Assembly (NCBI RefSeq): GCF_028583725.1
Contig: NZ_CP110680.1
Span: 1,364,001 to 1,428,000, forward strand
Direction of reading: 5' to 3'
Source: Cellulomonas fimi
GTDB taxonomy: Bacteria; Actinomycetota; Actinomycetes; Actinomycetales; Cellulomonadaceae
Length of the DNA stretch: 64,000 bases
Shown here: positions 48,283 to 56,039 of the stretch, piece by piece
Layout of the letters: every line of letters starts with the position of its first letter
How positions within the stretch are numbered: position 1 is the first letter of the stretch
Position numbers and translations under genes: made by a program
Notes under the pieces: model-generated
Seen by the model: the letters and a program-made list of their open reading frames with translations, nothing else
The model's database searches: none
Told to the model about the DNA's origin: nothing

Positions 48283-49329
48283 ATGATCCGCACCCGCGGG
48301 CTCACGAAGGACTTCGTGGTCAGCCGCACCGAGACCGTGCACGCCGTGCGCGGCATCGACCTCGACGTCGCGCCCGGCGAGCTCGTCGCCGTGCTCGGCC
48401 CGAACGGCGCCGGCAAGACGACCACCATGCGCATGCTCACGACGCTCATCCGCCCGACCGCAGGCACCGCGACCGTCGCGGGCGCCGAGATCACGACGGA
48501 CCCCGCGACGGTCCGCCGCAACATCGGCTACGTCGGGCAGGGCAACGGCGCCGGGCACGTGCAGCGCGCCGCCGACGAGATCGTCGCGCAGGGCCGCATC
48601 TACGGGCTCGACGCCCGCACGGCCCGCCGCCGCGCCGACGACCTGCTCGACGCGCTCGACCTGCGCCCGCTCGCGCGCCGCAAGGTGTCCGACCTGTCGG
48701 GCGGGCAGCGCCGTCGCCTCGACGTCGCGCTCGGCCTCGTGCACGCACCCCGGCTGCTGTTCCTCGACGAGCCGAGCACGGGTCTCGACCCGCACACGCG
48801 CGCGAACCTGTGGGACCACATCCTGCGGCTGCGTGCCGAGCGGGACATGACGATCGTCCTGACGACGCACTACCTCGACGAGGCCGACACCATGGCCGAG
48901 CGGGTCGTCGTCGTGGACCACGGGCGGGTCATCGCGGACGACACCGCGGACGCCCTCAAGCGCACGCTCGCGGGCGACCGCCTCGTCCTCGCCGTCCCGG
49001 GCGACGGCGGGCGACCGGCCGACCCGGACGCGGCCGCGCGGCTCGCCGACCTCGTCTCCCGCGTGCCGGGCGCACGCGACGTGACCGTCGACGGGCTCAC
49101 CGTGAGCGCGCGCGTCGCCGACGCGCCCGCCGCGGTCCCGGGCGTGGTCGTCGCCGCGTCCGCCGCGGGCGTCCCGGTCGCGTCCGCGCAGGCGGTCCGC
49201 CCGACGCTCGACGACGTGTTCCTCGCGCTCACCGGCCGCAGCCTGCGCGACGAGGGCGCACCCCCGGACGCCGCCCCGGCCGACGCCGACACCGACACCG
49301 CCCCGCAGACCCGGAAGGACGCCGCATGA
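48283..49329 (+). CDS. Daunorubicin-resistance-type ABC exporter ATP-binding protein
   Basis: A 348-residue DrrA-like ATPase with Walker A GPNGAGKTT, signature LSGGQRRRLDVALGL, Walker B LLFLDEPSTGLDPHTR and the C-terminal DrrA extension (MAERVVVVDHGRVIADD, then a DUF4162-like tail). GGGGAGAGG precedes ATG 48283. It overlaps the permease gene (ATGA). It should energise export of a hydrophobic drug or lipid; the natural cargo is unknown. Confidence 0.92.
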   Translation: MIRTRGLTKDFVVSRTETVHAVRGIDLDVAPGELVAVLGPNGAGKTTTMRMLTTLIRPTAGTATVAGAEITTDPATVRRNIGYVGQGNGAGHVQRAADEIVAQGRIYGLDARTARRRADDLLDALDLRPLARRKVSDLSGGQRRRLDVALGLVHAPRLLFLDEPSTGLDPHTRANLWDHILRLRAERDMTIVLTTHYLDEADTMAERVVVVDHGRVIADDTADALKRTLAGDRLVLAVPGDGGRPADPDAAARLADLVSRVPGARDVTVDGLTVSARVADAPAAVPGVVVAASAAGVPVASAQAVRPTLDDVFLALTGRSLRDEGAPPDAAPADADTDTAPQTRKDAA

Positions 49330-50150
49330 GCACCGCGACGCTGACCCCGCCCGTCACGACCCCGACCGCCGCACCGGCCGTCCGTCGGTCGTGGTTCTCC
49401 GACGTGTGGCTCGTCATGACCCGCGAGCTGCGGCCCGTCGTCCGGGAGCCGTTCTCGGTCGTCTTCGGCCTCGTCCAGCCGCTCGTGTTCCTCGGCCTGT
49501 TCGGCCCGCTGCTCGTCGGGTCCGTCGGGGAGCAGGGGCTGTCCGGCGCGGACGTGTGGCAGTGGTTCGTGCCCGCGATCCTCGTCATGACGACGCTGTT
49601 CGGCACGTCGACGACCGGCGCGAACCTGCAGCAGGAGATGCAGACCGGCGCGCACGAGCGGATGCTCGTCACCCCGCTCTCCCGTTCGTCGCAGCTCGTC
49701 GGCCGCTCCCTCAAGGAGATGGTGCCGCTGACCGCGCAGGCCGTGATCGTGGTGCTCGTCATGCTGCCGTTCGGCTTCCGCGCCGACCCGGTCGGCGGCG
49801 TCCTCGGCATCCTCATGCTCGCCGTGCTCGGCATCGGCATCGGCTCGCTGTCGTACGCGCTCGCGATCGCCGTCCGCAAGCAGGAGTGGATGTTCTGGGT
49901 CGTGCAGCAGACGTTCCTGTTCCCGCTGCTCATCCTGTCGGGCATGCTCCTGCCGCTCGAGACCGGACCGGCGTGGATGCGGGCCGCGTCGACGGTCAAC
50001 CCGCTGCGCTGGGTCGTCGACGCCGAGCGCGCGCTGTTCGCGGGCGACCTCGGCGCGACCGCGGTCGGTTGGGGCTGGCTCGCCGCGCTGGCGACGGCCG
50101 TCGTCGGACTCGTCGTCGGCGTCCGGACCATCGTCCGTTCGACCGACTGA
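49326..50150 (+). CDS. ABC-2 type exporter permease (DrrB-like)
   Basis: A 274-residue ABC-2 membrane protein with six TM helices; SVVFGLVQPLVFLGLFGPLL, MQTGAHERMLVTPLSRSSQL and FPLLILSGMLLPLE are typical. It partners with the preceding ATPase, to which its start is coupled. A 16-bp stem hairpin lies 15 bp after the stop. WYL-controlled DrrAB-type exporters are common in actinobacteria. Confidence 0.92.
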   Translation: MSTATLTPPVTTPTAAPAVRRSWFSDVWLVMTRELRPVVREPFSVVFGLVQPLVFLGLFGPLLVGSVGEQGLSGADVWQWFVPAILVMTTLFGTSTTGANLQQEMQTGAHERMLVTPLSRSSQLVGRSLKEMVPLTAQAVIVVLVMLPFGFRADPVGGVLGILMLAVLGIGIGSLSYALAIAVRKQEWMFWVVQQTFLFPLLILSGMLLPLETGPAWMRAASTVNPLRWVVDAERALFAGDLGATAVGWGWLAALATAVVGLVVGVRTIVRSTD

Positions 50151-50165
50151 CCTCACGCACCACCG

Positions 50166-50202
50166 CCGCCGCGCGTCTTCCCGTCAGGAGGGCGCGCGGC
50201 GG
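50166..50202 (+). terminator. Terminator after the ABC exporter
   Basis: CCGCCGCGCG (50166-50175) pairs with 50193-50202; the stem continues inward with G-U and Watson-Crick pairs to a 5-nt loop, about 16 bp in all. No U-tract. Confidence 0.6.
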
Positions 50203-50245
50203 TCGCGCGCGGGGGGTGTCGGAGGGAGCGGGCAGGATGAGCGGC

Positions 50246-50788
50246 ATGGGTGTGCGGGTGGTCGAGCGGCCGGACGGGCCGACGGTGCACACGGTGGTCG
50301 AGTCCGGCATGGGGCCGGTGACGCTGATCGGCGTCGGGGAGGTCCTCACCGGGCTGCTGCTGCCGTCGACGCGCGAGCGCAACGTCACCGCGCCGGGCGA
50401 GCACGGGCCCCGCGACGACACCGCGCTGACCGTCGCCCGCGCTCAGCTCACGGAGTACCTCGCCGGCGAGCGGCACGCGTTCGACCTCGACGTCGCGCTC
50501 CAGGGGTCGGCCTTCCAGGTCCGCGTCTGGGAGGGGCTGCTCCGCATCCCCTACGGCGAGACGTGGTCGTACGGCGAGCTCGCCGCCGACATCGGCTACG
50601 ACCCGCGCACCTCGTCGCGCGCCGTCGGCGCCGCGAACGGCGCCAACCGCATCGCCGTCGTCGTCCCGTGCCACCGCGTGATCGGCGCGAACGGCACCCT
50701 CACCGGCTTCGCCGCGGGCGTCGAGCGCAAGCGGTTCCTGCTCGACCTCGAGCGCCCGCCGGTCCCGGCCGACGCGACGCTGTTCTGA
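50246..50788 (+). CDS. ogt: Methylated-DNA-[protein]-cysteine S-methyltransferase
   Basis: A 180-residue suicide repair protein that takes O6-alkyl groups from guanine. The acceptor cysteine lies in VVPCHRVIGANG; the DNA-binding helix-turn-helix is IPYGETWSYGELAADIGY and SRAVGAANGANR. Start ATG 50246 lies 7 nt after CAGGAT, matching the leaderless layout of several neighbours. ATG 50237, in the same frame with GGAGGG 10 nt upstream, would add three residues and is equally possible. Confidence 0.93.
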   Translation: MGVRVVERPDGPTVHTVVESGMGPVTLIGVGEVLTGLLLPSTRERNVTAPGEHGPRDDTALTVARAQLTEYLAGERHAFDLDVALQGSAFQVRVWEGLLRIPYGETWSYGELAADIGYDPRTSSRAVGAANGANRIAVVVPCHRVIGANGTLTGFAAGVERKRFLLDLERPPVPADATLF

Positions 50789-50824
50789 CCGCCCTGGCGA
50801 CCCGGGCGCGCGAGGATGGCGGGC

Positions 50825-51118
50825 ATGACCGCACCCGACGACGTCGTCGTCAGCGCCCTCGCGATCAACGTCGCGATCCCCGAGCACCTGCAGTGGACCG
50901 ACGAGCGCCGCGGCGAGGAGTTCCGCCTCCAGACGCTCAACGTCCGCCTGCTCCCGGACGGCACGCTCGCCGCCAAGGCCTACGGCCGACCCGTCGCGGG
51001 CGGTCGCGGCGCGTACGTCTCCTTCCGCGTCCCGGACCGCCCCGAGCTCCGCGACCTCGTCGCCACCGCCGCCGACCGTGCCGCGGCCCGGTGGGCCGAG
51101 CATCGCGGCCTCGACTGA
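50825..51118 (+). CDS. Small uncharacterised protein
   Basis: A 97-residue soluble protein of unknown family, with beta-like segments (DVVVSALAINVAIPEHLQW, FRLQTLNVRLLPDGTLAAKAY, AYVSFRVPDRPEL) and an Ala-rich C-terminal helix. The -10-like GAGGAT seven nt before ATG 50825 suggests it has its own leaderless promoter. It is well placed between ogt and the toxin-antitoxin pair, with a clear start, so it is probably real. Confidence 0.6.
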   Translation: MTAPDDVVVSALAINVAIPEHLQWTDERRGEEFRLQTLNVRLLPDGTLAAKAYGRPVAGGRGAYVSFRVPDRPELRDLVATAADRAAARWAEHRGLD

Positions 51119-51169
51119 CGGCTCGGCGACCGCCCGGGGCGTGTCCGGGCACATCCGGCGTCGACCGGT

Positions 51170-51187
51170 GATAACGCGCGCGTTATC
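51170..51187 (+). promoter_or_regulatory. Perfect 18-bp palindrome at the toxin-antitoxin promoter
   Basis: GATAACGCGCGCGTTATC is fully self-complementary and overlaps the -10-like TATCGT (51184-51189), which is 7 nt before GTG 51197. Binding of the HTH-MNT protein here would give autoregulation of a leaderless transcript. Confidence 0.75.
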
Positions 51188-51196
51188 GTCGTCTCC

Positions 51197-51652
51197 GTGG
51201 ACGACTTCGGTGGGCGCCTCCGCGAGAGGCGCGAACGACGAGGCATGAGCCAGCGGGACCTGGCCGCGACGTCAGGGGTTCACCAGCCGACGATCGCCGC
51301 GATCGAGTCGGGACGTCGTCGTCCGTCGGCGGCCGTCCGGGCAGCGCTCACGCGGGCGCTCGACGTCCGACCGTCCGAGGCGCTCCGCACGCACCGCAGC
51401 GCGGTCGAAGCGGCGATCGCCCGGCACCGCGGGACGGACCCGCAGGTCTTCGGCTCGGTGGCGCGGGGTGAGGACGTCCCGGGTTCGGACCTCGACCTCA
51501 TGATCTCGTTCCCGCAGGGGACCGACCTGATCGACGTCATAGATCTCGTTGACGAGCTGGAGCAGATCACGGGCGTCCACGTCGACGTCATCTCGGGCAG
51601 GGGCACCGGGCCGGTCATGGACCGTGCCCGTCGGGAGGCGGTCCCGCTGTGA
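51197..51652 (+). CDS. mntA: MntA-type antitoxin with fused XRE helix-turn-helix
   Basis: A 151-residue two-domain protein. Residues 5-60 are an XRE HTH (LRERRERRGMSQRDLAATSG, HQPTIAAIESGRRRPS). Residues 65-151 are a minimal nucleotidyltransferase with GSVARGEDVPGSDLDLMI (GSx10DxD). MNT antitoxins neutralise HepT by adding AMP to it; the fused HTH supplies DNA binding that standalone MntA lacks. GTG 51197 lies directly after the palindrome. The stop overlaps hepT (GTGA 51649-51652). Confidence 0.88.
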   Translation: MDDFGGRLRERRERRGMSQRDLAATSGVHQPTIAAIESGRRRPSAAVRAALTRALDVRPSEALRTHRSAVEAAIARHRGTDPQVFGSVARGEDVPGSDLDLMISFPQGTDLIDVIDLVDELEQITGVHVDVISGRGTGPVMDRARREAVPL

Positions 51653-52011
51653 GCGGCGACGACCCGAAGCCCTCCGCCGATCGAGTGGCGCACCGGCTGG
51701 CCGACCTGGTCCGCATGGGACGCCTCGTGGCGGCCATCGTCGCGAAGGGGCGCGACGCTTACCTCGACGACGGCGTCGACGGGCAGATCCTGCGTGCCGC
51801 GGGTCGGTCGCAGATCGTCGAGGTCGCCACCGTCGTCGAGAAGCTCCCGGCGGACTTCAAGGCGGAGCACCCGGACGTCGAGTGGGTCAAGGTCCAGCGC
51901 ATGCGCAACCTGGTGGCGCACCACTACGACAAGGTGAACGACGAGTTCGTGTGGGAGACGCTGCGAACGCGGATCCCCGCACTGCTCGACGACCTGGGCC
52001 TCGCGGACTGA
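51649..52011 (+). CDS. hepT: HepT-like HEPN ribonuclease toxin
   Basis: A 120-residue all-helical HEPN protein. The RNase motif is RNLVAHHY (the Rx4-6H motif plus the tyrosine that MntA adenylylates in characterised pairs), near residues 85-92. It is translated coupled to the HTH-MNT gene, in the order antitoxin then toxin. The action is expected to be RNA cleavage, probably of tRNA, when not modified. Confidence 0.88.
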   Translation: MSGDDPKPSADRVAHRLADLVRMGRLVAAIVAKGRDAYLDDGVDGQILRAAGRSQIVEVATVVEKLPADFKAEHPDVEWVKVQRMRNLVAHHYDKVNDEFVWETLRTRIPALLDDLGLAD

Positions 52012-52025
52012 ACGCAGGCGGGGCG

Positions 52026-52382
52026 TCACGTGCGGCGGTGCGCGCCCTCCGGGAAGGCCGGGGACCAGCGGCGGTAGCCGTCGGCCAGGACGACGCCGTC
52101 CGCGGAGGCGGTCGCGACGTGCTCCCAGTGCACGAGGAACGTGCCGCGGTGCCGCCAGCGCAGCCAGCGCGCGAGGACCGCGGGGGAGCGGACGTCGGTG
52201 CGCTCGTAGCCCATGAACGACGAGCCGGTGCGCGGGCTGACGAGCAGGCCGTGCACGCGCGGCTGGACGAGCAGCCCGCCGTCGAGCGGACCGTCGAGGA
52301 CGAGGCGCACGTCGACGACGTAGCCGAGCGGCGCACCCGACGGCGCACGGACGGGGGCGTCGAGCAGGTCACTCAGGAGCAT
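52026..52382 (-). CDS. PRC-barrel-like protein (last gene of NRAMP operon)
   Basis: A 118-residue protein starting MLLSDLLDAPVRAPSGAPLG, with VVDVRLVLDGPLDG, GLLVSPRTGSSFMGYERTD and a C-terminal ADGYRRWSPAFPEG. The pattern resembles PRC-barrel modules. Its start overlaps the preceding PRC gene by 14 bp, and it is convergent with hepT 14 bp away. With the previous gene it seems to provide soluble partners for the membrane transporter. Confidence 0.7.
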   Translation of the reverse strand: MLLSDLLDAPVRAPSGAPLGYVVDVRLVLDGPLDGGLLVQPRVHGLLVSPRTGSSFMGYERTDVRSPAVLARWLRWRHRGTFLVHWEHVATASADGVVLADGYRRWSPAFPEGAHRRT

Positions 52383-52809
52383 GACGGCCTCCCGGGATGC
52401 GCCCGATCACGTGGTCGCGGACCCACCGCTCGACCCACAGGACGTCGAGGTCGTCGCCGCGGACGCCGAGCCGGACGGTCGTGCCGACGTCGGCGACGTG
52501 CCGCCACAGGATGCGGTGCAGCCGGGACGCGGGCGGCCGGCCGCCGAAGACGCGGGTCGCGAGGACCGGGCCGGACAGCAGCGCGACGACGTGCACGGGC
52601 GCGTCGCCGGTCAGCGGCTCGGACGTGCCCGGGGGCGGGGCGAGCTCGAGGTCGTCGACGGTCGCGACCTGCAGGTCGTCGACGTCGAGCGTCTGCCGGT
52701 CGAGCAGGTGCAGGCGGGCGTCGAGGACGCGTCCGGCAGGCCGGGGCTCGACGGGCAGCGTCTCGGACGGGTCGTGGGGGAGCGCGGAGCGGCGCACGCG
52801 TGGGCTCAT
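52369..52809 (-). CDS. PRC-barrel domain protein (NRAMP-associated)
   Basis: A 146-residue soluble protein. Its centre (LDARLHLLDRQTLDVDDLQV, VDDLELAPP, VHVVALLSGPVLATRVFGG) fits a PRC barrel. The C-terminus WVERWVRDHVIGRIPGGRH resembles the linker of PRC/CBS proteins seen next to MgtE or NRAMP genes in actinobacteria. ATG 52809 overlaps the transporter stop at 52806. A regulatory or metal-sensing role is an inference from this coupling. Confidence 0.75.
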   Translation of the reverse strand: MSPRVRRSALPHDPSETLPVEPRPAGRVLDARLHLLDRQTLDVDDLQVATVDDLELAPPPGTSEPLTGDAPVHVVALLSGPVLATRVFGGRPPASRLHRILWRHVADVGTTVRLGVRGDDLDVLWVERWVRDHVIGRIPGGRHAPE

Positions 52810-54035
52810 GACCCGCCTCCGGTGGCGATGAGCAGCGGGATCGCCGCGAGGGACGCGGCGAGGATGATGACGAGGTAGACGAGGGCCAGCGCGTTCGTGG
52901 CCCGTCCGTTGACGTGCTTCCCCATGTACTCGGGGTCGTTCGCGACGAGCAGGATCGGCAGGTACGTGAGCGGCAGGGCGACGGCCGAGAACACCACGGA
53001 GAACTCGGTCACGCGGATCGGGTCGACGCTCGTCATGAGGACCAGGACGGCGACGAGCAGCGCGATGATCATCGTGAGGTGGAACCGGGCCGCGTGCGAC
53101 GGGCGGCGGTACTTGCCCCACGACCAGCCGAAGTACTGCGCGAGCGTGTACCCGGACGACAGGCCCGTCTCGAGGGCTGCCCCGAACGTCGCGGCGACGA
53201 TGCCGACGATCACGACGGCGAGCGCGAGCTTGCCGCCGGCCAGCGCGACGGGCAGCACGATCTGCGAGAGCGACGACACCTCGACGGACCGCGGCAGGAA
53301 CACCACGGCCGCGCACCCGGCGATCGCGATCGACAGGATCCCGCCGAACGGGAAGCCGACGAACACGTTGACCCGGGACTGTGCGACGTCCTTGACGGTC
53401 CAGCGTTCCTCGCGCGCGCCGGACGAGAAGAAGAACACCTCGTACGGGGTCATCGCGGCGCCGAACAGCGCGATCGCGTAGTACCAGTAGAGCGCCGGTC
53501 CCTCGTCGCCCGGCACGGTCGGGGAGAACGCCTGGTCGGCGAGCTCGCCCCAGTCGGGGCCCAGCAGGAACAGCGCGACCGCGAACACCACGAGCGTGAG
53601 CCCCAGCAGACCGGTCACGTTCTCCAGCACCGAGAACTTGGCGCGCCAGATGACGAGCCAGACGGCGAGGGCCGCGACGGGGATCCACAGCCGCGGCTCG
53701 ACGCTCGACGCGAGCTGCAGCGCGAGCGCGATGCCGCCGACCTCCGCGGTGAGCGTCAGCAGGTTGATGAGGAACGACGCGACGAGGTTCGCGCCGGCCG
53801 TGCGGGGGCCCAGGCGCTCGCGGATGATCTCGAACGTCGCACGCTCCGACACCGCGGCGACCCGGCCGGACATCTGCGCGAACAGGCAGATGCCGATCAC
53901 GCCGACCACGACGACCCACGCGAGGTTGAGCCCGAACCGCGACCCGACGACCGCGTTGGTCACGAGGTCGCCGATGTCGAGGAAGCCGCCGATCGCGGTG
54001 AGGATGCCGAGCGCGACGCCGAGGATCCGCTTCAC
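52806..54035 (-). CDS. NRAMP-family-like divalent metal transporter, noncanonical metal site
   Basis: A 409-residue membrane protein with about 11 TM helices and an NRAMP layout. The TM1 motif, usually DPGN, is D20-I-G-D23, and the TM6 motif, usually MxxxPH-like, is MTPYEV (residues 195-200). Recognisable segments include GSRFGLNLAWVVVVG and GFPFGGILSIAIAGCAAVVF. The changed residues suggest a different ion, perhaps magnesium as in NRAMP-related Mg transporters, or loss of transition-metal selectivity. GTG 54035 overlaps the preceding lipoprotein stop. Confidence 0.82.
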   Translation of the reverse strand: MKRILGVALGILTAIGGFLDIGDLVTNAVVGSRFGLNLAWVVVVGVIGICLFAQMSGRVAAVSERATFEIIRERLGPRTAGANLVASFLINLLTLTAEVGGIALALQLASSVEPRLWIPVAALAVWLVIWRAKFSVLENVTGLLGLTLVVFAVALFLLGPDWGELADQAFSPTVPGDEGPALYWYYAIALFGAAMTPYEVFFFSSGAREERWTVKDVAQSRVNVFVGFPFGGILSIAIAGCAAVVFLPRSVEVSSLSQIVLPVALAGGKLALAVVIVGIVAATFGAALETGLSSGYTLAQYFGWSWGKYRRPSHAARFHLTMIIALLVAVLVLMTSVDPIRVTEFSVVFSAVALPLTYLPILLVANDPEYMGKHVNGRATNALALVYLVIILAASLAAIPLLIATGGGS

Positions 54036-54490
54036 GACGCCTGCTCCAGCGCGGTGGTGAGGTCGTCGACCGTCGTCACGGCCTCGTCGAGGGCAGCGGT
54101 CACCTCGTCGACGGACCCGCCCGCCCCGGTGGCCCACGCGCGCGCCGCGACGACCGCGGTCTGCGCGTCGCGCACCGCCGCCAGCGCGTCGGCCTGCTGC
54201 TGCACGCCCGGACCGGGCGCGGGGACGAGCGTCACGACCGCGTCGGCGGCGTCCTGGAGCACGTGCAGCTGGTCGAGCAGCGCGGTGTCGACGGTCGCGG
54301 CGGTCGCGCGGTCACGGTCGAGCAGGTCGGTCGCGACGAGCGCCGTCTCGACGGCCGACGTGACCGGCCCGAGGGCGTCGGCGAGCGCCCGGGCGTCGTC
54401 CGCGGGCTCCTGCGTCGAGGGGACGGCGCAGCCGGCGAGGACGGCGGCGACGAGCAGCGCGCCCGTGCCGGCACGGCGGGGGACCTGCAT
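54032..54490 (-). CDS. Small helical lipoprotein (first gene of NRAMP operon)
   Basis: A 152-residue protein with signal peptide MQVPRRAGTGALLVAAVLAG and lipobox LAGC. The mature part is Ala/Asp/Val-rich and entirely helical (several 25-30 residue helices), with no recognised domain. Coupled by GTGA to the transporter gene. A periplasm-side helical bundle partner of the transporter is plausible, but nothing in the sequence proves metal binding. Confidence 0.75.
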   Translation of the reverse strand: MQVPRRAGTGALLVAAVLAGCAVPSTQEPADDARALADALGPVTSAVETALVATDLLDRDRATAATVDTALLDQLHVLQDAADAVVTLVPAPGPGVQQQADALAAVRDAQTAVVAARAWATGAGGSVDEVTAALDEAVTTVDDLTTALEQAS

Positions 54491-54605
54491 GGACGCATCG
54501 TCGCCTCGGGTCGCGGGTGTCGCACCCGGAGCCGCGGCGGCGGCCGGGTGCGGGCGCCGGGCGGCTCGAGATGCGGGCGCGCCGGTGCGGTGTGACCGTG
54601 GCGGG

Positions 54606-54830
54606 ATGACGACCCCCGACGACACTCCCACCACACCCGACGACGGCACGCTGCCGCCCGACGACACCAGCACCCCGACGGCCCGCTCGGTCGAGGGCGA
54701 GACGCCCGACCCGGACGCCGACCCCGGGATGCTCAACCCGCGGACCGGTGCGTCCGCGTCCGGCGAGGAGGGGACCGGGTACGACGACCCGGACGCCGAC
54801 CCGGCCAACCTCAACCCGCGGGAGGGCTGA
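54606..54830 (+). CDS. Small acidic protein with duplicated DPDADP-LNPR motif
   Basis: A 74-residue, very acidic, disordered-looking protein. PDPDADPGMLNPR (centre) is echoed at the C-terminus as DDPDADPANLNPREG. Thr/Pro/Asp-rich head, no hydrophobic segment. ATG 54606 follows GGCGGG only weakly; -10-like elements are not clear. It is 2 bp ahead of the ADH gene and probably co-transcribed with it. No family recognised. Confidence 0.6.
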   Translation: MTTPDDTPTTPDDGTLPPDDTSTPTARSVEGETPDPDADPGMLNPRTGASASGEEGTGYDDPDADPANLNPREG

Positions 54831-54832
54831 GC

Positions 54833-56020
54833 GTGCGGGCCCTCACGTGGCAGGCCCGCGAGAAGGTGTCGGTCGAGACGGTGGCCGACCCGACGATCCA
54901 GGAACCCACGGACGCGATCGTCCGCGTGACGTCGACCGCGATCTGCGGCTCCGACCTGCACCTGTACGGGTTCCTCGGCGCGTACCTCGACAAGGGCGAC
55001 ATCCTCGGGCACGAGGCGATGGGCGTGGTCGAGGCCGTCGGCGCGGGCGTGCAGAACCTGCGCGTGGGCGACCGCGTCGTGGTGCCGTTCGGCATCGCGT
55101 GCGGCACGTGCTTCATGTGCCGCCGCGGGCTGCAGTCGCAGTGCGAGACGACGCAGGTGCACGAGCAGGACAAGGGCGCGGCGCTGTTCGGGTACACGTC
55201 GCTCTACGGCAGCGTGCCGGGCGGGCAGGCGCAGTACCTGCGCGTCCCGCAGGCGCACTACGGTCCGGTTGTCGTCCCCGACGACGGCGAGCCCGACGAG
55301 CGCTACCTCTACCTGTCCGACGTCCTGCCGACCGCGTGGCAGGCCGTCGAGTACGCCGACGTCACCGCGGGCGGCAGCGTGCTCGTCGTGGGTCTCGGCC
55401 CGATCGGCCAGATGTCCGCCCGGATCGCGCGGCACCGCGGTGCCGCGCGCGTGATCGGCGTGGACCTGGTCCCGGAGCGCATGGAGATGGCGCGGCGGCA
55501 CGGGATCGAGGTCGTCGACGCGCGCGAGGACGTGCTCGCGGCGGTCCGCGACCTGACCGAGGGGCGTGGTGCGGACTCCGCGATCGACGCCGTCGGCATG
55601 GAGGCGCACGGCTCCCCGGTCGCGGCCGGTGCGCAGCGCGCGGCGGTCGTCCTGCCGGACGCGGTCGCGCGGTCCTTCATGGAGAAGGCGGGCGTCGACC
55701 GGCTCGCGGCGCTCCGTACCGCGATCGAGTGCGTGCGGCGCGGCGGGACCGTGTCGGTGTCGGGCGTCTACGGCGGGGCCGTCGACCCGTTCCCCCTCAT
55801 GGACATCTTCGACCGGCAGCTCACGTTCCGGTTCGGCCAGGCCAACGTGCGCCGGTGGACCGACACGATCCTGCCGCTCGTCACGGACCCGGCGGACCCG
55901 CTCGGCGTGCTCGACCTGCGCACGCACCGCGTGCCGCTCGAGGACGCGCCGGGCGCGTACGAGATGTTCCAGAAGAAGGAGGACGGCTGCATCAAGGTCG
56001 TCCTGGACCCGGGCGCGTGA
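54833..56020 (+). CDS. Zinc-dependent alcohol dehydrogenase (formaldehyde-dehydrogenase-like)
   Basis: A 395-residue medium-chain dehydrogenase. Catalytic zinc ligands are in TAICGSDLHLYG and GHEAMGVVE. The structural zinc loop is ACGTCFMCRRGLQSQC. The NAD-binding motif is VLVVGLGPIGQMSARI. A GFGYTSLYGSVPGGQAQYLR-like stretch places it with the glutathione-independent formaldehyde dehydrogenase-like group. GTG 54833 follows GGAGGG in the stop region of the previous gene. It is followed by an epimerase-like gene 19 bp on. Confidence 0.9.
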   Translation: MRALTWQAREKVSVETVADPTIQEPTDAIVRVTSTAICGSDLHLYGFLGAYLDKGDILGHEAMGVVEAVGAGVQNLRVGDRVVVPFGIACGTCFMCRRGLQSQCETTQVHEQDKGAALFGYTSLYGSVPGGQAQYLRVPQAHYGPVVVPDDGEPDERYLYLSDVLPTAWQAVEYADVTAGGSVLVVGLGPIGQMSARIARHRGAARVIGVDLVPERMEMARRHGIEVVDAREDVLAAVRDLTEGRGADSAIDAVGMEAHGSPVAAGAQRAAVVLPDAVARSFMEKAGVDRLAALRTAIECVRRGGTVSVSGVYGGAVDPFPLMDIFDRQLTFRFGQANVRRWTDTILPLVTDPADPLGVLDLRTHRVPLEDAPGAYEMFQKKEDGCIKVVLDPGA

Positions 56021-56039
56021 GCCGGAGCGGGGGCGGGGC

